Assembly (NCBI GenBank): GCA_050084985.1
Contig: JBITNC010000001.1
Coordinates: forward strand, 63,240,001-63,304,000
Direction of reading: 5' to 3'
Source of the DNA: Nageia nagi
Lineage: Eukaryota > Pinophyta
Length of the DNA stretch: 64,000 nucleotides
The notes beneath the pieces are model-generated. The model was not told where the DNA came from and searched no databases. It worked only from the letters and a program-made list of their open reading frames with translations. The translations under genes were made by a program, and so were the position numbers. This document shows, piece after piece, positions 1-7,984 of the stretch; within the stretch, counting starts at the first letter, position 1, and each line of letters opens with the position of its first letter.

Positions 1-2253
1 ATGGAACAGCTCAAGTTATTCTTGCGTAGTCTTTCAAAAAGGGATTTGAATGAACTATTGGTAGAAATCAGACATGACGATCCGGAGGGATCCAGAGGAA
101 GGCAACATAGTGCTGAGGGTGACAATAGTAATGTTCAGGCCACAATGGAAGGTATGCAGAGGCAGATAGATAGATTGACAAGGAGATCAGCTCCGCCTAG
201 CGAGTCTTTCGAATTTGGTAGTCCTTTATGTGATGTCATTCGTAGGCATATGCCCCCAGCCGACTATATTAAGCCAAAGTTCAATAAGTTTAATGGTGGA
301 GGAGATCCAAGGAGACATATACAAGGATTTCAGGATGAATGTGAACTCACAATTGGTACAGACCAAAGGTTGCAGGCTAAATTCTTCCCTCAGAGCTTGG
401 AAGGAGATGCGCGAGAATGGTTCTATGGCTTACCTGAAGGGTCCATTACATCATTTGCAGAATTCAGTGACTTGTTTCTGGAGCAATATAAGCATAACAT
501 CAAGAAGGAGGTTATGCTATCAGATTTATGTGCTATTAAACAGGACAGTAATGAGCAATTGGATAAATTCGTTGTAAGGTTTAAAAAGATATGGCAGCAG
601 GTAAAGACCAAGTTAACAGAAAAAGAGGTAAATAACATTTTTAAAGAAGCTGTTATATTGCCCCTGCAATCACATGTTATTGATTATACACATCTCACAT
701 TTTCCGATATGGCATATAAATTGTTAGAGAAAGAAAAAGTCCTTGTGAAGCTAGGGTTTGTAAAGTATAGCAATGGTGATAAGACTAAAGCAGAAGATAA
801 GAGACCGCAATTGTCAAAGAAGGAGAAAACTATTCATGTGGTTGAAAAGACAAATGTGATGAAAGAAAGGAAATTTGTGAAATTTCCCATACCACCTAGG
901 TATATCTTAAAAGATCTTATGGCAAAAGAATTATTACAACCTTTACCAAAGCAGGAAGAAGATCCTACAGCAGAAAGACCTCCTTGGTATAGGGAAGATA
1001 GATATTGTGAATATCATCAGACTAAAGGCCATACTACAAATGGGTGTATAAGCCTTAGGGATAGAGTACAGAAACTCATAGAAGAGGGATTTTATGTATG
1101 TCCAGCAAAAGTCCAGGATGTGGAGATAGAGCAACATGTCAATGTGATTTTTCACGAAGATATTTGTGCGGCACTCACAAGAGGGAGAGCTAGAGAAATG
1201 GTAGATCCAGTTACCTGCGAGAGGGAGTTACCAAAAGACCCTAGAAGTTTTGATTTAATTGAGCAATTAAAAAGCACACCAGCTAAGGTTAGTCTCTTTG
1301 AATTACTTCAGATTTCAGCACCTCATAGAGAGATGATGAATCAGGTTTTTAGGAATAGTCAGGTAGATCGAAATATTTCTGTTGCTGCTTTTGCGGAAAA
1401 GGCTAGGATTTGGGGTAAAGGGGAAGTTATTGCATTTAACCCTAATGAGAAGCCTAGCAAGGATGTCACTAGGCTTCACCCGCCTTTGTTCATTGAGGTG
1501 GAGGCCTTTGGAGTAACAGTTAAGCGGTCATTGATAGATGGGGGAGCAGCCCTAAATATTGCTACCACTCACTTGTTGGAGCAATTCGATCCAGATGTGC
1601 TACCTCCAAGGGAAGAAACCACCATGAAAGTCAAAGGATTTGATGGTATACCTAGAAAATGTGCAGGAACTATTACACTACCAATTAAGGTTGGTAATAA
1701 AGTGCTGGATACTTTGTTTTATATCACGGAAGGAAGGCCTTCCTTTAACTTTATCCTTGGGAGACCTTGGATAGATGATATGGAGGGAGTGGCATCAACG
1801 CTACATAGGTGTTTTAAATTCTACTTTGAAGGGAACGTTTATAAGGTTGAGGCAGATGAACAGATGGCTAAGCAGTGTAACTTTGTTTTCCCAGAGAGAT
1901 TTGTTCCATGTGATGCGAAAGACGAAACCCTTCAAAACAGGAATGATCAGATCTACAGGAAAGCATTACAGAAAATCAACGTGATGGATATCGGGATTGG
2001 TTCATATGTTATCACCAACATCAATGAGATTAGTCAGGACGAAAACTTTAATGAACAGCAACAAGGCAAGGAAGAAGAGCGCCCGCGTTCATTTCTAAAC
2101 ATAGAGGACCGCCGGTGGTCTTTTTCCGCGGAAGAAACGGAGAAAAGTCAATCGAGTATAATTCCGTGTCAAGATGATAATAATGTTCGTCAGGACGAAA
2201 ACCCAGGAACAGTGCAGATAGAAGAGTGGGTGCTAGAACAGAATATCCAGTAA
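1..2253 (+). CDS. Gag-protease polyprotein, first tandem unit
   Basis: A 750-residue open frame, whose window begins at its ATG. Gag occupies roughly residues 90-260 (KFNKFNGGGDP, then AREWFYGL, the usual retrotransposon capsid signature). It lacks the CCHC knuckle and has the variant CEYH..GHTTNGC near residue 336. An aspartic protease follows, with the catalytic loop LIDGGA (Asp513) and the ILGRPW motif at 585-590. It should build the cytoplasmic particle and cleave the polyprotein. The frame is intact although the pol of the same unit is broken, so this unit could still supply Gag. It overlaps pol, which lies in the -1 frame. Confidence 0.92.
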   Translation: MEQLKLFLRSLSKRDLNELLVEIRHDDPEGSRGRQHSAEGDNSNVQATMEGMQRQIDRLTRRSAPPSESFEFGSPLCDVIRRHMPPADYIKPKFNKFNGGGDPRRHIQGFQDECELTIGTDQRLQAKFFPQSLEGDAREWFYGLPEGSITSFAEFSDLFLEQYKHNIKKEVMLSDLCAIKQDSNEQLDKFVVRFKKIWQQVKTKLTEKEVNNIFKEAVILPLQSHVIDYTHLTFSDMAYKLLEKEKVLVKLGFVKYSNGDKTKAEDKRPQLSKKEKTIHVVEKTNVMKERKFVKFPIPPRYILKDLMAKELLQPLPKQEEDPTAERPPWYREDRYCEYHQTKGHTTNGCISLRDRVQKLIEEGFYVCPAKVQDVEIEQHVNVIFHEDICAALTRGRAREMVDPVTCERELPKDPRSFDLIEQLKSTPAKVSLFELLQISAPHREMMNQVFRNSQVDRNISVAAFAEKARIWGKGEVIAFNPNEKPSKDVTRLHPPLFIEVEAFGVTVKRSLIDGGAALNIATTHLLEQFDPDVLPPREETTMKVKGFDGIPRKCAGTITLPIKVGNKVLDTLFYITEGRPSFNFILGRPWIDDMEGVASTLHRCFKFYFEGNVYKVEADEQMAKQCNFVFPERFVPCDAKDETLQNRNDQIYRKALQKINVMDIGIGSYVITNINEISQDENFNEQQQGKEEERPRSFLNIEDRRWSFSAEETEKSQSSIIPCQDDNNVRQDENPGTVQIEEWVLEQNIQ
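2077..2131 (+). repeat. GC-rich motif cluster in gag-pro tail, first unit
   Basis: GAGCGCCCGCGTTC (2077-2090) is followed 29 bp later by GGACCGCCGGTGGTC (2106-2120) and then CCGCGG (2126-2131), inside otherwise AT-rich coding sequence. It encodes the ERPRS...EDRRW linker. Related pairs recur at 3931, 5871 and 7545. Confidence 0.75.
2199..2205 (+). promoter_or_regulatory. Candidate -1 ribosomal frameshift heptamer, first unit
   Basis: The heptamer A AAC CCA, in the gag frame, matches X XXY YYZ exactly. It lies in the gag-pro/pol overlap, 46 nt before the gag stop, and pol is in the -1 frame. The second unit has the same site at 10183-10189. Confidence 0.5.
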
Positions 2254-5200
2254 GGCATGAACGAAGAATTCAAACACATTGTCCAGATATACATGCTTGT
2301 TTTGAGGAATCCAGGGAGGATAAGATTGAGGGATTGGGAGAATTGCCATTCCCTTTGTCATCAGAGGCTGAAGTTACCTGGTTAAATGAAGAAATCAAGG
2401 AAGTCAATATTGGCTCCCTAGAGACACCACGAATATTAAAAACAGGTAAGCTTCTTGAAGCACCACTGCAAAATGAATTAGTTCAATCTTTTTATGATTA
2501 TTCCGAGTTGTTTGCATGGTCTTACAAGGATATGCCAGGATTAGATGAAAATTTTGTAGTTCATAACCTGGTAGTGGAAAAAGGGGCAGTTCCAGTAAAA
2601 CAAAAACCACGAAAGATGCCTTTTCAAGTTTCATTACTCGTAAAAAAGGAAATAGAGAAATTGTTGGAAGTTGGATTTATAAGGCCCATTGATTATTCAG
2701 AATGGATGGCTAATGTAGTCCCAGTTAAGAAGCCTACAGGTGAAATTAGAGTATGTACTGATTTTAGGGACCTCAATAAAGTTTGTCCAAAGGATGATTT
2801 CCCATTGCCCAACATAGATATGATCATTGACAGTCTAGCAGGGTATGAGATGCTATCATTTATGGATGGCTTTTCAGGATATAATCAGATTAAAATTAAA
2901 GAAAGTGATCAACACAAAAACAGCCTTTAGAACACCTTGGGGCAATTTTTGCTACAAGGTGATGCCGTTTGGTCTCAAAAATGCAGGAGCTACATACCAA
3001 AGAGCCATGACGGCTATGTTCCATGATTTTATTCATAAGACAGTTGAGGTATATGTCGATGACATTTTGATTAAATCTAAAAACAAAGAGGATCATGTTC
3101 AAGATCTGAAAGCAGCATTTGAAAGAATGAGACAGTACAAGTTGAGAGTTAAACCACAGAAATGTGTATTTGGTGTGTCATCAGGAAAACTCTTGGGGCA
3201 TATTGTCTCAAGAAGAGGTGTGGAGGTGGATCCTAAAAAGATAAAAGCCATTACAGAAATGGCACCTCCAACAAACCTCAAACAATTAAGAAGTTTACAA
3301 GGAAAAATACAAGCCATCAGGAGATTTATATGCCAATTAACAGATAAGATAGCTCCTATGTCTCATCTACTTAAAAAGGATGTTGAGTTCAAATGGGATC
3401 AGAAATGTCAAGAGGCATTTGATAAGATAAAAGAATATCTATTGCACCCGCCGGTGTTAGCCCCATATAGATATGGGGAACCCCTTTGGCTTTATGTCTC
3501 GGCTACAAAACATGCATTTGGAGTAATGCTTGCAAAAAAAGAAGAGGATGGCAAAGAAAGGGCTATCTATTTTGTCAGCAGGACATTGAAAGATTATGAG
3601 ACTAGATACACTCCTATTGAGAAGTTATGTCAGTGTGTGGTGTTTGCTACTGAAAAATTACGGCATTACCTAATCAATAGTGTTACACACGTGCTTACAC
3701 AGGCTGATCCATTGAGGTACTTGATGTCAAAACCTTGCCTTGACGGAAGAGCAGCAAAATGGGTCATGTTACTCCAAGAGTTTGATCTCAAGTTTGTCAA
3801 GCAGAAATCAATTAAGGGACAGGCAATCGCAGATTTTGTGGCAGAATTCCCTACAGGGGATAGTACAGAGCTTAGAGAGGAATTCAAGGACGAATGTGCG
3901 TTGACAGATATCGCAGAGGCAACAAAAGAAGACCGCCCGCGGTCTATTTATAACTATGATAGAACCGCCGGCGTTCCATTTTTAAATGAATCTAAACCCT
4001 GGAAATTATACTTTGATGGGTCCAGATGTATGAATGGGTCAGGAGCAGGAATTGCGTTAATATCTCCGCAGAACGATGTCATTCCTATGTCATATAAATT
4101 GTCATTCGAGTGCACTAACAATATGGCAGAATATGAAGCTCTCATATTGGGCTTGAAGGCAGCTATAGAAATTGGTATTTCACGGATACATATTTATGGA
4201 GATTCACAGCTAATAGTCAAACAGGTAAACGAGGTTTATAAGACTAAAGATGAAAAGCTTATACCTTATAAGGATTACGTTATTAAGTTACTCACGTATT
4301 TCAAAGAATATCAGTTGGAAAGTGTTCCCAGAAGTAACAACAGACTAGCAGACGCAATGGCAAGTGCGGCATCACTTATACCAGTGGAAGTTGAGAACAA
4401 AGAAGCTAGCTTCACCATCAGAAATTTAGGAACTTCATCCATTGCTGAAGAGAGCGAAATATGTATGGTTCAAAGAATTGGGTATGAGGAGAGTCCGTGG
4501 TACCAACATATCTTTAGATATTTGAAGGATGAATTTATTGATACTTCTTTGGATAAGCGAGAGCAGACCAGAATCAAGAGACTTACGACTAGGTACGTAA
4601 TCATTGGTAATGTGCTTTACAAAAGGTCATTTAATGGTATTCTTTTAAGGTGCCTTCTTACTGAGGAAATTGCAACAGTACTAGAACATGCTCATGGGGG
4701 GGCATGTGGAGGGCATTTTAATGGGAGATCAGTTTTTGGCAAGCTGATCAGAATGGGTTATTGGTGGCCAACCATGGAGCATGATTGCTTTGAGCATGTC
4801 AAGAAATGTGAACAATGTCAAAGACATGCACACTTGGAGCTTACGCCGACTCAGGAATTAAATTATGTTACATCTCCATGGCCTTTCTCTATGTGGGCTA
4901 TGGATTTTATGGGAGTTATTAATCCACCATCTAGTGAGGGACATAAGTTTATCTTGCTTGCTACAGAATATTATACGAAATGGGTTGAGGCTATCCCGTT
5001 AAAAACAGCTACACAGAAACATGTGATCAAGTTCATAAAGGAATACATCATTTGCAGGTTTGGTGTACCACAAAGGTTAATTATGGACAATGGGACTAAT
5101 TTCACAGGTAAGGATGTCAAGGAGTTTTGCCAGAAAATGAAGATTGAGCAGAGATTTTCTTCAGTTTACTACCCCCAAGGTAATGGGCAAGCAGAGGCTA

Positions 5201-5757
5201 CAAATAAGACGATTAAAGGGATATTGGCCAAGAATATCAAGAAGAATGGGAGAGACTGGCATGAGCAATTATCTTATGCTTTATGGGCATACAGGACAAG
5301 TGAAAGGACAGCAACAGGTGCCACCCCATATTCTCTTGTGTTTGGAGATGAAGCAGTTATTCCTCTTGAGATTGAGATACCATCATTGAGAATTGCACTC
5401 AAGGATGTGATGAAGGAACCACAATATTTGGAGGCAAGAGTGAATCAGCTTGAAGCACTAGACAAAAAGAGAATTATTGCGTTAGAACACCTCAGAGCAT
5501 ATCAACAGAGAATTAAGAGATCATATGGCAAGAAAGTGGTTCCTAAGGATTTCGAGGTTGGAGATATGGTCTTGCAAGAGAATATTTCCAATATTACAGC
5601 TAGAGATGAACTTAAGGGAAAGTTTGAGCCCAATTGGGTGGGACCATACCTTATTACAGAAGTGTTTGGTAGGGGTGCCTACAGGTTGTCTACATTGGAT
5701 GGGGAGATTCTCAAGAATCCCATTAATGCTAGGCATTTGAAGAAATATTACATTTAG
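2226..5757 (+). pseudogene. Pol polyprotein of first tandem unit, frameshifted in RT
   Basis: Encodes reverse transcriptase, RNase H, second RNase H and integrase, nearly identical to the pol at 10210-13740. A run of five A at 2916-2920 replaces the four A of the second unit, shifting the frame just after the DGFSGYNQ block of RT. The upstream piece stops at 2928-2930, and the rest is open from about 2845 to 5757 in the shifted frame. RT would be truncated before its YVDD catalytic motif. Two other coding differences are seen near the C-terminus: Lys instead of Glu (5464) and Tyr instead of Cys (5682). A sequencing error in a homopolymer is an alternative explanation. Confidence 0.9.
3931..3976 (+). 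repeat. GC-rich motif pair between the two RNase H domains, first unit
   Basis: GACCGCCCGCGGTC (3931-3944) and GAACCGCCGGCGTTC (3962-3976) start 31 bp apart. Both are near-palindromic. They encode the EDRPRS...DRTAGV linker between the Ty3-type and archaeal-type RNase H domains. Confidence 0.75.
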
Positions 5758-5870
5758 GCGACCTTCAGGTCGATATGAGCGTCTGGGTGTTATCAGAGTG
5801 TACTAAAGGAATAATCATACGAGTAGATGTCATAAAAACAAATTAGAGAGCCAGCTTGAGTTCAGAATAG

Positions 5871-5914
5871 GAGCGCCCGCGTTTCATATCGTTAAGAAAG
5901 GACCGCCCGCGTTC
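5871..5914 (+). repeat. GC-rich motif pair in 3' untranslated region, first unit
   Basis: GAGCGCCCGCGTTTC (5871-5885) and GACCGCCCGCGTTC (5901-5914) start 30 bp apart and match the motifs embedded in the coding regions. Confidence 0.75.
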
Positions 5915-6020
5915 CTTTATCCAGGAAATCAGCTTATCTAAAGTGTCATGAATGCATCATAGGTGTTTGATCAACGTTATATCCAGGAGAATGTTGCTTT
6001 GAATTTCGTGTTTGCAGGCC

Positions 6021-6160
6021 CGTGATCAGATTATCATGTGCTTATGAGTGGAGTCCAGCTCCCATGATCAGATTACCGTGCTTTTGAGAGGAGTCTAGCT
6101 CCCATGATCAGATTATCATGCTTGTGAGAGGAGTTCAGCTCCCATAGTCAGCTTATCAAT
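6021..6160 (+). repeat. 40-bp tandem repeat, 3.5 copies, 3' UTR of first unit
   Basis: Units at 6021, 6061, 6101 and a partial one at 6141 share CCCATGATCAGATTATCATG and GAGAGGAGTCCAGCT, with exact 40-bp spacing. Confidence 0.88.
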
Positions 6161-6538
6161 TGTTTTGCGGAGTTCGGTTCTTCGGCAACTGCAGTACACC
6201 TCTTGATGCGAGGGCTCAGTTGTGTGGAATTTAGCTCTCACATATTTGCTTATCATTGTTTTGCGGAGTTCGGTTCTTCGGCAACTGGAGTACACCTCTT
6301 GATGTGAGGGCTCAGTTGTGTGGATACTTAGCTCTCCCCCTTTAGCTTATCACTTGTTTTGCGGAGTTCGGTTCTTCGGCAACTGCAGTACACCTCTTGA
6401 TGCGAGGGCTCAGTTGTGTGGAATTTAGCTCTCACATATCTGCTTATCACTTGTTTTGCGGAGTTCGGTTCTTCGGCAACTGGAGTACACCTCTTGATGA
6501 GAGGGCTCAGTTGTGTGGATACTTAGCTCTCCCCTGTG
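6151..6538 (+). repeat. 97-bp tandem repeat in a 194-bp dimeric higher-order arrangement, first unit
   Basis: Four units start at 6151, 6248, 6345 and 6442. Each contains TTTTGCGGAGTTCGGTTCTT and GGGCTCAGTTGTGTGGA. Units 1 and 3 share AACTGCAGTAC and GAATTTAGCTCTCACAT. Units 2 and 4 share AACTGGAGTAC and GATACTTAGCTCTCCCC. The alternation implies that a dimer was duplicated. Such 3'-UTR arrays are known from Tat elements and can seed satellites. Confidence 0.9.
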
Positions 6539-6549
6539 TTTGGTTATGG

Positions 6550-6695
6550 TTATCATGTTTGGACTTGTGAGTTGGTCATGTGTGTTATCATGTCTTGTCT
6601 TGTGAGTTGATCATGTGTGTTATCATGTCTTGTCTTGTGAGTTGGTCATGTGTGTTATCATGTCTTGGTCTTGTGAGTTGTTCATGTTTTGTCTT
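6550..6695 (+). repeat. 35-bp tandem repeat, about four copies, first unit
   Basis: TTATCATGTCTTG starts at 6550, 6585, 6620 and 6655, followed by TGTGAGTTGGTCATGTGTG. The last copy is diverged. Confidence 0.85.
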
Positions 6696-7045
6696 GTGAT
6701 GTGGTCTTGTCAAGTTGTCGTCCGGCCGGCATGTGTGGTCAAGTCGTCTGTCCGGTCATTGTCATATGTGTTGTCAAGTTTGTTGTCTTGGGTCATCAAC
6801 ATTGCGGCAAAGATTATCAGCTTATCAGACTATCACCTTCTACAGCAAAACGCAAGGGGCAAGCATGCCCAAGGTAATGTAAAAAGGGAGTTTTCTCAAC
6901 CTATATCTAGCTTTATCATGATGTTGCTTAAGTTTGGAATGGTTAGTGTTTATCATTGCTTATCAAAATTGCTTGCTATGATGTTGTGTTTTTACTTTGA
7001 ATGTAAAATCTCAAGTCATCTCATGATTTCTTCGATTTCACATCC

Positions 7046-7054
7046 AAAGTGGGG
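7046..7054 (+). promoter_or_regulatory. Polypurine tract before the central LTR
   Basis: AAAGTGGGG lies four bases before the LTR start at 7059. It is the likely plus-strand DNA primer, and the same sequence precedes the last LTR (15030-15038). Confidence 0.65.
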
Positions 7055-7303
7055 CATCTGTTAACACATAAAAATGATTTTATGTTTTTAAATCAATAAA
7101 TTAATGAAATATGCTTGGCTTAACTATATGTCTTGAATGGATAAAAGTGATAATATCAATGTTTGGCTTGAATGGGAATATTGCATAGGTTATCTTGAAT
7201 ATTGTGTGAATCATCTTGTTTATTGATGTATTTATCTTAAATCTTGTGAATTAACCTTATTTATGTGGATGCACGCCGACCTATGGGCGGTATTACCTAT
7301 ATC

Positions 7304-7312
7304 TATATAAAT
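7304..7312 (+). promoter_or_regulatory. TATA box of the central LTR
   Basis: TATATAAAT sits about 245 bp into the LTR with no other strong TATA candidate nearby. Transcription would begin near 7335-7345. The counterpart is at 15288-15296. Confidence 0.6.
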
Positions 7313-7544
7313 AAGGGATCTAATAGTAAGTCCACAACAACAAGGATACACATGATCCCGCGTATGGTCTTGTAAGTGGCTACCCCCTAAGGTATCTCTT
7401 GGTACCGCCTACAAGGCTGTGGTTTGTGTGCTTCCTTGCGCGAGCTATCCTGACATCTGCGATCAATTCTGATATTATACTGCTATCTGAGATATCTATA
7501 CTGAAGAACTGGACCTAACTGAGAGGTCAAAGCTATCAAGATAA

Positions 7545-7620
7545 GGCCGCCGGCGCTCCTTTGTGAACGGAAGAACACCGCCGGCGCTCTTATATTACTG
7601 AAACGGACCGCCCGCGGTCC
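7545..7620 (+). repeat. Triplet of GC-rich motifs in the central LTR
   Basis: GGCCGCCGGCGCTC (7545), ACCGCCGGCGCTC (7577-7589) and GGACCGCCCGCGGTCC (7605-7620, palindromic apart from its central bases) are spaced about 30-31 bp apart with AT-rich spacers. They lie downstream of the predicted start of transcription, so they would be in the RNA leader. Confidence 0.78.
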
Positions 7621-7895
7621 TCTTTTGGCATCATTGCAGGTTGCAACGCTGTTGGAAAGGTAGCTTATCATCAGTACATCGCTAATATCTACGTCTTCCG
7701 TTGTCAGGTACGTTCCGTGAGGTAAGTACACAAATCACGGTCTTGGTTGGTTACATTTACACCTCTGAATAGTTATATGTTGTTCATTGTTATCTAGAAT
7801 AAATTGCTATCCGTAGCTAGAATACAGATAATATTGAGTTTGTAGATAACCCCCTATTTACTTATTTGCATTCTCAATTTTTATTTGTAAACATT

Positions 7896-7911
7896 TGGTG
7901 AACCCGACGTG
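7896..7911 (+). promoter_or_regulatory. Primer-binding site of the second Tat unit
   Basis: TGGTGAACCCGACGTG begins three bases after the LTR end, where a tRNA 3'-end complement starting TGG is expected. The old Tat element has TGGTGAACC at the same position (24601). I cannot assign the tRNA; it is not the initiator-Met type TGGTATCAGAG. Confidence 0.7.
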
Positions 7912-7984
7912 AACTACACATCATTACACTAAAACCCTAAAGGTTTTAGTTCAGATTAACATCTATTTTGTGAGTGTCTTAGTT

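Larger units (their letters stand above)
7059..7893 (+). repeat. Central LTR of the Tat tandem array (835 bp)
   Basis: Starts TGTTAACA and ends TGTAAACA. It is the 3' LTR of the first unit and the 5' LTR of the second. It holds a TATA box at 7304 and a triplet of GC-rich motifs at 7545-7620. It differs from the LTR at 15043-15877 by two substitutions that I can see (near 7583 and 7649). Confidence 0.95.

Noticed and set aside
423-638. Opposite-strand and out-of-frame open stretches inside gag and pol of both Tat units
   Set aside because: They shadow the real polyprotein frames and have no motifs of their own.
6615-7064. Open frames rich in Cys, Val and Ser over the 35-bp repeat of the Tat 3' UTR
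   Set aside because: They arise from TGT/GTC-rich tandem repeats downstream of pol, and the two units differ in frame by one base.
7545-7620. Regularly spaced short repeats resembling a CRISPR array
   Set aside because: Only two or three imperfect motifs per site, in a eukaryotic retrotransposon, with no cas genes.
7970-7984. Upstream GTG start for gag-protease
   Set aside because: GTG is not a normal plant start. The ATG at 7985 matches the start seen in the other unit.
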